Source: Sordaria brevicollis (lineage: Eukaryota; Ascomycota; Sordariomycetes; Sordariales; Sordariaceae). From it: a DNA stretch of 64,000 bases. Numbering within the stretch: position 1 is the first letter of the stretch; every line of letters starts with the position of its first letter. Positions 43,815-53,900 of this stretch are shown piece by piece. The position numbers and the translations under genes are program-made. A model generated the notes under the pieces. It saw only the letters and a list, made by a program, of their open reading frames with translations, made no database searches and was not told the origin of the DNA. Where the stretch lies: assembly GCA_033439795.1 (NCBI GenBank), contig JAUTDP010000019.1, forward strand, positions 186,001 through 250,000, given 5' to 3'.

Positions 43815-45150
43815 CGCGCGTCGAAGTTCGAGGTTGCGAGACTTAATCGGTCGGTCTGTTATAATGGTAAGAGCTTGGAGGTTGTCGTGCAGCTTGTCGT
43901 GCTTTTCGGTCGGGTGCGGTTATGCGGTTGCACGAATTTGTGCGATCGTGGCTCGATGTTCGGTTGGTGAACGTATTGGTTCAGGAAGTGTCGCGATGTT
44001 TGACAGTGCGTTTCGTTAAGGTGGATGTGGTAGGTAATTGTTGAAGAATTCTCGGTATCGAGGTCAACGGTTGGATCGGCGACGGCATGGTTTCGGGAAT
44101 TTTGTGTTGCGAAGTTGGCCGGTGCCCTTTTGTCGAGTTACACGAATCGGATACGGCAATTGTGAGATGTCGCGCATCGAGATGCGTAGTTGATTGAGGA
44201 TTCTATGAGTTCGGCAAGTGTCGGGAGCCTTGTCGGCGTTATTTGTTGAGTTGCATGCACGCGGGTCTCGTAACTCTGAAAGGTTGCGCATCGGGGTTCG
44301 TTGTTTCATCCGTCGACGGCAAGGGCATGGGTCGGTCAGTATTACGGTGTTCGTCGGTGGCACTTGTTAAACTACTCCCGGCGAATAGAGTGGTTATAGA
44401 ATTTTGTGCGTGCGTATTGAGGTCTCGAGGGAGGCTTGAGGTTCATTCGGCGAGGTCGCGGGCGTATAGGCTGAGGAAGTATTATGTAGCTTGTCGGTGG
44501 CTTTGACTTGTTACACACAGTGGTATAACGGTTGTGGAGCTATGCGCGTCGAGGTTCGAGGAGCGCTCGGACGGAATGGCGAGTGTATATTGGAAGTGTA
44601 GGAACTTTGTCGCTTCTGATTGTCGAGTCAAGACGTAGTGTGCGCGTAACGCATCATGAAATCGTGGAAAGTTTTGTGTTGAGGCTCGGATTTTATTTGG
44701 CTGGGCTATACCGCGGGTTGGGAATTGTTGCGTAGCTTGTCGGAGGTTATTGTCGAGATAGAGCGGAGGACGTGCCCGTCTGGTGCGCAGAAGGCATCAA
44801 GGCATCAAGTTCGAGGTTCGGTCGGTGATATATATTAATTCGGGAAGTGTCGCGAGGTTGTCGGTGTTGGCTGTCAAGTTGGGCGCTGCGGGTGTAACGC
44901 ATCAAGCAGTTGTGAAAGTTTGGTGTCGAGATTCGAGGCTCAATCAGGCAGGTTGTGGATTGGTCTGGGAACTGTTGCGACGCTCGTCGGAGCTTGTTGT
45001 CGACTCGTCGAGGTTGAGCGGAGGAAGCAACAAAGCTTCAGGTACGGGGTATGATCGGTGATATATTGGTTTTGCAACCATCGTGACAGTCGTGGGTCTT
45101 GCTATCGAAACAGAACGGAACTAGTGTCGAGGTTCGAGGTACGTATTGTA
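43815..45150 (+). repeat. Degenerate tandem array, period about 125 bp
   Basis: The motif TCGAGGTTCGAGG and close variants recur near 43,824, 43,948, 44,054, 44,173, 44,290, 44,418, 44,549, 44,679, 44,810, 44,925 and 45,125. Spacings are mostly 106-131 bp, with one double step. Between them other motifs recur in register: GGAAGTGTCGCGA, GCTTGTCGG(A/T)GG, GTAACGCATCA and GTGAAAGTTTTGTG. No long frame is present on either strand. The pattern is an old, diverged satellite-like array. Spacings were read by eye. Confidence 0.65.
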
Positions 45151-46920
45151 TTCGTCAGGATATAGGCTTGTAATTTGCCGCAATGCTCGCGGAAGCACTT
45201 GTCGAATTGACGGGGATAGCGTCGAGACCCGAGCTTTGATCGACGAGGGTACGCATTTTGGATTCGGAAACTGTCGCAGAAGCTAGTCAGTCGCTAGTAC
45301 TTGCATCCAGTTGACGAGAGAGCTCAAGGGCCTGATGGTGCGGGCTATGCATATGCACAGAGGTACGTAAGGATGCATAGAGGCTGATCTACCAAGTAAC
45401 GGCACCTGTCTTACATCCATCAGGGCTTATGATATACTGGGCTAGCTGGATAGACACTTTGTCCTTTGGCAGCCAGGAATGCCACGCACTATTCCGCCAT
45501 GTCGTTTTGCTTTTTCCCCTGGCCGAAACTCGAAGGGTATGAGGGTGACGTCGGTAAGTGACAGAAGGGATACCGACGGGAGCGACTAGACTTCCAACAG
45601 CAAAAGCACGGGCGACGCGATTAGTGCTAACCAGAGTATTCCAACTGGAAAGGCGTTCAAGTAGAGAATAGAATTACAGAATCTTAATCAAGAAGGCACT
45701 CGGAACTACCCAACGAGGATCTCACTCGAGATCACACTCGGGGCTAAGAAAGCAAAGGTATTACAAGCACATAATAGCAGAAAGGGCAAGGAAGTATAGG
45801 AAGAGGAGATGGAGCCTTGCTAGGACCGAGAGGCATTGCCCACAACATTATATTAGTATCAAGACGAAGACCACAGTACAACAAGCCGACGGTCCTAATA
45901 AGAATAAGTAGGCAGCGCCTGTTCAGGTTGTCTTTGACTTCGGCATCGTCTGCGGAACAAGAGCTTCTCCGTAAAAACATAACATAACCATTCGCTGTAG
46001 GTCCTTGCCCTGGTTTCTTCCTGGGAGCTGTGGCCTTGGACAAAGAGACGTACGCATTTTACGCTGTAGGATCTCTTTTCCGTCTGATCTCAAGATAACG
46101 GGCACTGAGACATTGTTGGGAGGCTAGAGGTTGCGACACTCCGCAAGGGAAAAGCGTCAATGCTTGAGCTATCCAAATCAAGAATATGACCCGTAGACAG
46201 AACATCCTCAATGCCCAGATATCGTACCGGTAAGCGGTTGTGGGTTGTATGGATTATGGGCGGCCCATGACTTCAACAGTACCTAGGTACCGAGTCTCCA
46301 GTCGTGTTTAAATGGCCATGAGCTTGTGGTATCCAAAGTAGATTTTATTCGGAAGCGAGCATTTTAGATCCTGATCGAGTACCAGTGTATCGGAAACCTG
46401 GGGTCAGGATTTGGAAGAAAGACCACAAAAGAAGTTGCCCATGTCTTTCGCGGGATTGTCGACTGGTTAAGACTTAAGACTGGTCGAGATGGTACGGGAA
46501 CGGACGCTAGGATACGGCTTTCGGTGTATTTGTCCATTGTCGCAATCGTTGTTGGTCCAGTCAACAGTTCGCTAACTACTTGATACACTCTATTGTTAGC
46601 AATTTGGCCCTCAAGGAAGTTATGCGTAATCACTGGACTTGTTGATACTGCACTTCGGAGTCTGGCTACTATGTGCCGATTTGGTGAACGCCGACGCGAT
46701 ACCTGGCTGAGTGGAGCAATGGAAGGATGTGGAGAGCGATAAGAAGATCATTGGAGATCTCCAATTGTGTGAGACCAAGCAATTGGTGTTGCGGTATTGA
46801 AACACCAGGCAAAAAGTCCAGAAAGGCCCGGGAAGAGCGACAAAAAAAAGATTCGCATCTTGGTGCATGCGCACAACAAGATGGGAAAAAAGAAGAAACG
46901 CATTTCGCCGCCGGGAATTG

Positions 46921-46993
46921 AGCCCGACGTGGGGGTCGAACCCACAACCTTGAGATTAAGAGTCTCACGCTCTACCGATTGAGCTAGCCGGGC
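46921..46993 (-). tRNA. tRNA-Lys (CUU anticodon)
   Basis: The minus strand folds into a full cloverleaf. The acceptor GCCCGGC pairs with GTCGGGC (one G-U pair). The D arm is TAGCTCAATCGGTAGAGC, the anticodon stem is GAGAC/ATCTC-type with the loop TCTTAAT giving CTT, and the T arm is GTGGGTTCGACCCCCAC. There is no intron. A run of Ts suitable for RNA polymerase III termination lies downstream on the minus strand (plus-strand AAAAAA near 46,886). The internal A box (TAGCTCAATCGG) and B box (GGTTCGACCCC) are intact. The Lys assignment follows from the anticodon. Confidence 0.95.
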
Positions 46994-47543
46994 GAGTGCG
47001 AGTTGTTGTTGATTCGGCGTTTGGACAGAGGGTTTATCATCGCGAGAGTAATCATTCATGGCTTGGTTATCGATGCGAAAGAAAACATCACGACGTGATT
47101 CAATTGCGCCGCACATGGTTCGACAGCGCTGTATAAGGAAAGCGCGAGTTTCCATAGGTTACTTCCTTGCAGTATGTAATGCTATTGTTACAGTGTATGC
47201 GGGATGCGTCAAACCAATACCAAGCCCTGGAAGGCGCTATAGACGTGGCTTACAGGGTATCGGCCCGGCCGTCGACGAATGAGCGACTGCCGATGATGCT
47301 CACCAAGCAACTCCCGACCTCGGCTTCAAGAACGCCAACAAAGCATCGTCAGAGTCATTACCTAAGAATGATGGCGGAGTCGCTCTACCGTTATCCCGAT
47401 GGCCGGATGCGTCAATCTCTCTTTGCGCAACAACACGCGCCAAAAACCAAGACGCGACGGGGCACTCTCCCAATCTTCCGCAACAGCACGACGACGACGA
47501 CGACGACGACAGCAGTCTCGACGACCCATAGGCCAGTTCCAAC
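46994..47543. other. Intergenic, short ACG microsatellite
   Basis: No gene seen. The 126-codon plus frame across it has no motif and ends just after the start of the RING gene. A perfect ACG run (seven units) lies at 47,488-47,509. An in-frame stop at 47,529-47,531 closes the frame upstream of the next gene's ATG. Confidence 0.5.
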
Positions 47544-48049
47544 ATGAACTCAACAACTCAGCATAAGCACGAGCCAGCGCCATCCTATCGACAATCGCTA
47601 GACACTCTGGCGCGCATTCCAATAGACCCAAACTCGTCCGAATTTAGGGCCAGCCGAATTGACAATTTCTGGCTCAAGATCTTTCCACCCACGTAAGGTT
47701 TCACTGCATCCTCCTCCAGATTGGACGGGACGGGATTGGGATTGAGACATTCTCGAAGCTTACAGCTAACACCTCATGCTACTCACACAGGCCGAAATGT
47801 TACATTTGCCAAGACAAGACGGAAACCACGACCCTACTCTCGAGGCCAGGATGCGATCACAAAATCTGTGAAAAATGCCTGATCAAGGTCTTTGAACGAG
47901 CCGTCAACGACAAGAAATGCATGCCCCCAAGCTTCTGCCCTCATGGTGAGGTGTCGCCCGATATGGCGCCCGGCCTGTTCGACGACGTCTTCTTGGCGCT
48001 ATGGAACGAGAAATACTTTGAGTATTTGGAGCGGGCCATGACATTGTGA
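47544..48049 (+). CDS. Small RING-finger-like protein
   Basis: A 135-residue protein from exons 47,544-47,692 and 47,791-48,049. The 98-bp intron has a GTAAGG donor, a GCTAAC branch site and a CACAG acceptor; joining gives FPPTPKCYICQDK. Likely zinc ligands are C53-x2-C56, C71-x-H73, C76-x2-C79, then C93 and/or C99 with H101. This is a RING-like pattern seen in fungal proteins (CDHKICEKCL followed by PPSFC). RING domains recruit E2 enzymes in ubiquitin transfer. The protein ends shortly after the domain, so no IBR or other partner domain is present. The last ligand pair is atypical, so activity is uncertain. An in-frame stop 13 bases upstream fixes the start unless there is an earlier exon. 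Confidence 0.68.
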
Positions 48050-48454
48050 TCACTCTCCTGGCGCCTTTGCCGCGGGACGATCTAGGAGGATGAAACACAG
48101 ATCATACAAGTCAAGGCACGGGACGAGCCACGAACCGACACAGACGATTGTAAACGCGCCTTGTTCCAAGCATCGCCTTAAACAACCTCGATGGGGGCAT
48201 TTCCAAAAACAGCGACAGCTTCTAGGCACCAGCGCCTAGCGTGCAAGTCGTGTGCGGCCACAATGTCCAGGCCATCGATGACGGGATGTACGCTCGCTCT
48301 CCTCCTGACATAAATCCCTTCAATAGTTACTGTTCTTATGTTCTGCTTCTTTCTCCTTTGCTCACACAGGATCAAACAGCCCGAGCCCTTTTCTTGGTTT
48401 CGTCTCTAAGCCTTTCCCCGAATCTTCGAAAGCCATACTCTGCAGTCTATCACC
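48050..48454. other. Promoter region of the F-box-like gene
   Basis: About 0.4 kb. The last 120 bases are CT-rich (TTCTTTCTCCTTTGCTC, CTTTTCTTGG, CTAAGCCTTTCCCC), typical of a fungal leader. No other feature seen. Confidence 0.45.
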
Positions 48455-50155
48455 ATGTCTAAGCCGAGAGACATCGTCCCTCTTCTTGATTTCAACAATC
48501 CTCCTGATTTCAGCTCTCCTGCGGTAACACACCCTACCGCCTCCGCGACACCACGAGAACCCCCCTACAACTATTTCTTGGGCCCAAATCCAACAGTACC
48601 CGAAGAAGGGGATCTCCAATTCTGGGACATTGCCAACATGCCATCCGAGTGGTACCCTCCTCCCTCTGTGGTCCCTCGTTTTCCTGATCGCAAGCCTGTT
48701 CCCTTGACCTTCACAGGCGAAGCCCGCATGACGCCCTGGGGCCTGCATGGGCTTTACGAACGTGGCGAGAAGAAGACTTGGCGCCCAAAAGTTGGTGCCC
48801 ATGACTCTCTGAAGAGAGGCGCAGATAATTGCCGAAAAGATGTGATGGGTCCCGGGATCAAGGGCGAAGTTCGTGGACGATGGCTGCGAGACTGGCACAA
48901 GATTAACCACAACCACCAGTTTCAATCTGACACGGAGCCGCATCCCAGATACAACGAAAAATCGATTGGAGGTTATTCAGCTACGCTTTCGACATACCCA
49001 CCAGGACACGAGGACATAATCTGTGATTCCGACTGGGACATGGCGGAAACAGTTGTAGGCGTTACCGCAAGCAGGGACCCGCAGATCTCAAGCCGGGAAG
49101 CACCACAAAATCCCAGTCATTGTCGTCTTGAAAAGCTGCCTGTTCAAGTGTTAAAGATGATTGTGGAGTATCTTGTACCAGTCGGCTGTGCGTATAGCTT
49201 CATGACGCTTGATTACCTCTTATACCCGTCTGCGGATGGAACCGACGTTGCAGGAGCCAGATTCTGCTCTATTGTGCAGCAGATGGTTCCTCTTTGGCCC
49301 AAAGCAAAACTATCATCATGGTCTTCCAACCAAACTCCTCCAGTCGTCCGAGGCTCCGCGCACCTGGCCCTCGCAAATACCAATCGGTTCTTCCAGGAGC
49401 TTGTGTACGAGCGGTTCTTTGGTGGAAACACCTTCGTCTTCCACCAGGCCGCATCGCCTTTTCTCTTCAATTGGATCAAGTCAAAGAATTTCGACTGCTG
49501 GCAATCGTGGTCTCGCATTCTCGCCCACTCCGGACCGGACGACGAACCGGGCAAAGCGCCTTTCGGACTCCTTGGACCACTCGGCTCCCGCGCAGCAAGA
49601 TACCTGCGGAACGTACACCTCGTCATCGCGTCTCCCCCGACCGAAGTTGGTGACGCCGAAGCGACGACCAAGCTCGCCGACATGGTTGACTCGATCATCT
49701 CTCTTCTTCTCCCATCATCAAAAGAAGATGATGCTGAGGGAAAGGAAGTACAGAAGCTAGCCTTCTCTGTGCACATACACTGCTCACACCCATCCCCAGA
49801 ATACAGAGACCCAGGCAAATCCCATCCCAAACGCCGGTGCCACCAACTGGCCGTCCTACAGGCTGAAGTCAACCCTAACACCTGCAAGATGGAGATAGGC
49901 CTAAGGAAGGATTTCACGAGACTCAGAAAGATCAGCTGGCCCTCTATGTCATCTAACAGGTTCGACAAGGTACTGGGGCCTCTGCGAAGATTGAGCGGAC
50001 GGGTCGACACGCTGACGGCGACAGGCGTGGAGATCACGCCGGGTTGGTTGGAAGAGATGGGCTTGCGAGTGGACAAGAGCAGTCCGAGGAAGGACTTGAC
50101 TGTTCCGCTGGGACCCTTCTCGGAGTTCAAGGTTTTGAAGGCGACGGCGAAGTGA
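48455..50155 (+). CDS. F-box-like hypothetical protein
   Basis: A 566-residue single-exon protein. The N-terminal 210 residues are Pro-rich and poorly structured (NYFLGPNPTVPEEGDLQFWD, YPPPSVVPRFPDRKPVPL). At about 222-243 the segment CRLEKLPVQVLKMIVEYLVP resembles the first helices of an F-box (LPxExLxxIxxYL). A region with LANTNRFFQELVYERFFGGNTF then follows, like the post-F-box part of many fungal proteins that have no leucine-rich repeats visible by eye. F-box proteins link substrates to SCF ubiquitin ligases; for this one that is inference from a weak motif. The ATG sits in ATCACCATGTC context after a CT-rich leader. Confidence 0.72.
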   Translation: MSKPRDIVPLLDFNNPPDFSSPAVTHPTASATPREPPYNYFLGPNPTVPEEGDLQFWDIANMPSEWYPPPSVVPRFPDRKPVPLTFTGEARMTPWGLHGLYERGEKKTWRPKVGAHDSLKRGADNCRKDVMGPGIKGEVRGRWLRDWHKINHNHQFQSDTEPHPRYNEKSIGGYSATLSTYPPGHEDIICDSDWDMAETVVGVTASRDPQISSREAPQNPSHCRLEKLPVQVLKMIVEYLVPVGCAYSFMTLDYLLYPSADGTDVAGARFCSIVQQMVPLWPKAKLSSWSSNQTPPVVRGSAHLALANTNRFFQELVYERFFGGNTFVFHQAASPFLFNWIKSKNFDCWQSWSRILAHSGPDDEPGKAPFGLLGPLGSRAARYLRNVHLVIASPPTEVGDAEATTKLADMVDSIISLLLPSSKEDDAEGKEVQKLAFSVHIHCSHPSPEYRDPGKSHPKRRCHQLAVLQAEVNPNTCKMEIGLRKDFTRLRKISWPSMSSNRFDKVLGPLRRLSGRVDTLTATGVEITPGWLEEMGLRVDKSSPRKDLTVPLGPFSEFKVLKATAK

Positions 50156-50374
50156 TGGTTGTTCTGGTTGTCTACGGTAGCCGGAAAAGGGCTTGAGCAA
50201 GAGAATATAGACTGACTGGAGCTATTGGAAACACTTGCGGGTGGTATGAAGTAGGTGAGGCAGACTTGGGGCCTCTAGCCCTCTAGCAACATGTACAATA
50301 CGCGAAAGAGACATATAAGCTTGGAAGGCTGATACCTAATAGCATGAAATCCAAAAGAATCTGCACTGGCCTAC

Positions 50375-50431
<57 letters not shown>

Positions 50432-52117
50432 CAGGCAGCTTATTCATTTCAGCTGGAAATGGTAGAAAGATCATCGTGTATTGCGTTTCTATAATGATGG
50501 CGAGTTGACGAAGTCATGACTAGCAAGAGCGCTACCGATTGGTGAAGCATATGAAAGAAGTCCAGAGCAGCACGGCACAAGATTCATGATGGGCATCTAC
50601 GCTTGAAAAAGGGAACAAAACGAAATGAATGCCAATACGAAGAAGGATTGGAAAGGAAAAAAGAATCGAGATGCAAAAAAAAAGCCAAAAAGCTCAGCCC
50701 GCCCAAGCCTCGAGTTTGTTTTGAACCCAAGACCAGCTGCAAGCCTACGAAAACACCACGCATTTTCTGGCTACCAGCAAACCTACCACGTAAGCTACTG
50801 GGAGTTATTGAATGGGCGCAAAGGTTAGGCTTATATGCCTAGGTGGCCATAGGTGAGCGTCTACGGCTGGGCTCCTCGCGTCAGTATCATTATACAACAC
50901 CTCCGCGTTTACGGGGTATAGTTGGAAGTAACCGATTGTAAAATTACCCCTGTTGAAGGGTGGACATTCATGCCCGTGGTGGTTGCCGGTTCTGAAGCCG
51001 GGCTCGGTATTAGTTTTTGGGGCGAGGGAAGAGAGGAGGCTGGGCCATGCGCAGAGTCCATCGAGAACGCATGCGAGGGACAACCCCAGTGGTTGGAATA
51101 CGTCTCATAGTAATGGTAAAAAAATCATCGTTTGTTGGGCTGCCGGTATAGAGAGATATCTTGCGATTGCTGTCTATGTGGATCTGAACGTGGAGCTTAT
51201 GTTCATCTCTAGATTGGGCCGTGGACACTCCGCGATGGTATGTGCTCGACCAGCAGCAGTGCAACAGTCTCGTCCATTGTACCATATTCTAAAGCGGCTG
51301 TACCCTCTCGGAGCTTTATATTTGATGTATTGAGCCTGCTCGGCTCGCGGAGGCCATCCGTAGTCCCCGAATGCCTCCATGTTGTTGAAGCGATCGTTCC
51401 GTCCCGAGGGTCGTGGCGGCCGCGTCGACGCCTCTTTGTTCGACTGTAACCCTCAAAGTAGTACAGGGCCAAATGTTCGACATCAGCAAAATGCATCACC
51501 AAATAAGACGGAAGCGCAGTAATCTGCAGTCAGCAAATATCCAAGAGTCATCCGCCATGGACATCAGCTATTGACCAGGACGGTTCAGCGGTGGGAAGAG
51601 CTTAGCAAAATTGTAACAGAAACCGGCAATGGAGGATGGAGCAATCATGGCCAGTAGCAAAGCTTGCGCACATCGTAGCCTTTGTAGTGCCCTAGAGAGC
51701 ATGATCGACAATGTTGACGATGTCTTCGACTTGTTGTTTTGAGTACAGTGTACCTGAGCTTACACACGGACCATCATGCCTACCGCTTTAGGACAGCTCT
51801 TTCAAAAACGCTTGGGCCAGCCGCTTTTGTGCAGCAACAAAGATCCTTGTCCGAGACCGTTGCTTGGACCCGCATTTGATCCACAGGCCCCATCTGTTCG
51901 CGTCTGTTCCATCGCGGACTGCTTCCACCCAAGACGCGATCACCAACGTCATCATCCATCGCATTCTATCACTTACCTCACTGTTGTAAAGAGCTTTGCG
52001 AAGCTTTCCGCTTTGATCCCATTTCCAGACATTCTCAACATCGACTCGGATTGTTTTGCGACTCCGGCACAGAAAATACCATCCGACCTCGACACCTGCA
52101 TCTTACTTGCATCAACC
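50156..52117. other. Intergenic with a long poly(A) tract
   Basis: About 2 kb. It contains the 3' flank of the F-box-like gene, a 52-base A run (50,376-50,427), and only short, unconvincing frames on both strands. The final 350 bases before 52,118 (GATCC, CATCATCC and CTCACTG runs) are the probable promoter and leader of the histone chaperone gene. A plus frame starting at 51,776 runs into that gene's first exon but has no domain of its own. Confidence 0.5.
50376..50427 (+). repeat. Poly(A) run of 52 bases
   Basis: An uninterrupted stretch of 52 A residues, flanked by CTACC on the left and GAACC on the right. It is by far the longest homopolymer in the window. It could be the tail of a retroposed transcript or simple slippage; assembly error in length is also possible. 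Confidence 0.9.
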
Positions 52118-53900
52118 ATGCCTCCCCGCAAGAAGATCGACGATGCGACAATCGAGACGGAGATTGCAGATGCCGTGCATCGCATCTACCACGGCCCAGA
52201 GGAGTTAACCGTCAACGCTGTGCGCGTAGCCGTTGAAAAGAAGCTTAAGCTCGGCGAAGGCTTTCTCAAAGACGGCAACTGGAAGGCGAAGAGCAAGGAG
52301 CTTGTCTTGAAAACTCTTGTGAGTTTATGTTGCCGTTGCTCTAACCGCGAAGCGCTGAAGAGCGGAGCCAGAAGTGATCAGCTGCTGACAGGAGAGTGTT
52401 CTTATACAACAGGAAAAAGTAGAAAACGAAGAGCCGGAACAATCCCAGGAATCGCCAGCGAAACCAAGCCCTCCCAAGAAGAAATCGAAGAGCGACGCTA
52501 AACCCAAGCCCAAGCCTAAGCCCAAAGCCAAACCGGCCCCAAAGAAGCGTGGAAAGAAGGCCGCGACACCGTCTGACGAGTCAGAGTCCGAGCTAAGCGA
52601 ATCTGAGGAGAGCGAAGAGGAAGAGGAGGAGGAGGACTTCAACGAAGACGAATCCGAAGAAGAGCCTACCAAGAGGCGCAAGCCGACAAAGGCGACAACG
52701 GAGAAGAAGAAGAGGAAGAGTGCGTCCAAGGACGATGACGACGAAGATGAAGCCGAGGAGAGCGAATCTGGCGAACGACCTAAAAAGAGAGCCAAACCCG
52801 CTCCCAAGGCCTCCAACAAGAAGGCAGCCGCGACAAAGCAGCAAGACGAAGAATCCAGTCCAGAGTCCCTACTCAGTGAGATCGACGAGACAGGATTGGA
52901 GGACAGAAACAAGTCAAGCGAGCTATCGGATGCCATGGACGTTGACGATCTTAAGGAGAAGGATACAAAAGACGAGGAGGATACCAAGGCGGAAAAGAAA
53001 GATACTAAGCCCGCAGCCTCAGACGACGAGAGCGAGCTATCCGAAGTCATCGACGAACCGCCCAAACGCAAAGTCAAACCTAAGAAGGGCAGCGCATCCA
53101 AAGACTCGTCCGAAGAATCCAAACCCACCAATGCCCCACCTGCAAACAAGGACGACGACGGCGAGAGTTCCATGTCCGAAGTCTTCGACGAGCCTCCGAA
53201 GCGCGGCGGCAAGGGCCGGGGCAAATCCACTTCCAAGGAGCCTGCCAGCAAGGGCCGTGCGAAATCCAAGTCTGCCTCAGCCGATCTCTCTCCCGACGAA
53301 GCTCTGATCAAGCAGCTCCAGAGCCAGCTGGTCAAGTGCGGCGTCCGCAAGATCTGGGCCTTTGAGCTCAAGAAGTACGGTGACGACAGCAAGGCCAAGA
53401 TCAGGCATCTTAAGAACATGCTCACCGAGATCGGAATGACGGGGCGGTTCTCCGAGCAAAAAGCGAGGGACATCAAGACGCAGATGGAGCTCGCCAAGGA
53501 GCTGGAAGCTGTGCAGGATGGAGAGAAGAGTTGGGGGTTGGGCGACGAGGGTGGAAGGCCCAGAAGGAGGGCGGCGGCAAAGGTGAAGAGTCTCAAGCTT
53601 CCGGAGAGTGATTCTGAGGATGAAGAGGAAGAGGAGGGTGATGAAGAAGCTGGTGAGGGAGAGGATAAGAAGGAGAAGAAGCAAAAGAAGAAGAAGAAGA
53701 AGGCTGAGAAGGAGGGGAGTGACGAAGAGGATGATGACGATGATGATGATGATGATGCGGAGGTGGACGAAGAAGAGGATGATGACGATGATGATGATGA
53801 GGATTCGGAGGAGGATGAGAAGCCAAAGGCAAGGGGCAGAGGCTCGGCCAAGCACAGAGCGGATTTCGCTTTTCTGGGTTCTGAGAGCGAGTCTGATTAA
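52118..53900 (+). CDS. DEK_C-domain, HIRIP3-like histone chaperone
   Basis: A 562-residue nuclear protein from exons 52,118-52,318 and 52,413-53,900. The 94-bp intron has a GTGAGT donor and an ACAACAG acceptor; joining gives LVLKTLEKVENEEPEQ. Residues 4-67 form a DEK C-terminal-type helical domain (IETEIADAVHRIY, ending WKAKSKELVLKTL). A long Lys/Asp/Glu/Ser-rich disordered region follows with basic nuclear signals (KKRGKKA, KKRKS). Residues about 361-440 carry the conserved LQSQLVKCGVRKIWAFELKK and IRHLKNMLTEIGMTGRFS, matching the CGVR and LxxLGMKG blocks of vertebrate HIRIP3, a chaperone of H2A-H2B. The C-terminus is a strongly acidic D/E run ending RADFAFLGSESESD. Two near-identical SEV(I/F)DEPPKR motifs stand at about 280 and 324. 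A role in histone handling or chromatin is inferred from the family. Confidence 0.8.

Larger units (their letters stand above)
42372..46920. other. Gene-empty, repeat-rich interval
   Basis: 4.5 kb without a supported gene. It begins with a G/T-rich minisatellite (42.55-42.76 kb), continues through unremarkable DNA (42.8-43.8 kb), and then a degenerate periodic array (43.8-45.2 kb). The remainder (45.2-46.9 kb) shows only short unconvincing frames on the minus strand. Confidence 0.55.

Noticed and set aside
43815..45150. Periodic array considered as a CRISPR-like array
   Set aside because: Units diverge along their whole length with no conserved repeat and unique spacers, and the genome is eukaryotic.
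49213..50130. 305-codon minus-strand frame antisense to the F-box-like gene
   Set aside because: Full overlap with a better-supported plus-strand gene; no motif and no leader.
52325..53851. 508-codon Ser/Leu/Phe-rich minus-strand frame
   Set aside because: Shadow of the chaperone gene, produced by Glu/Asp/Lys codons read on the other strand.
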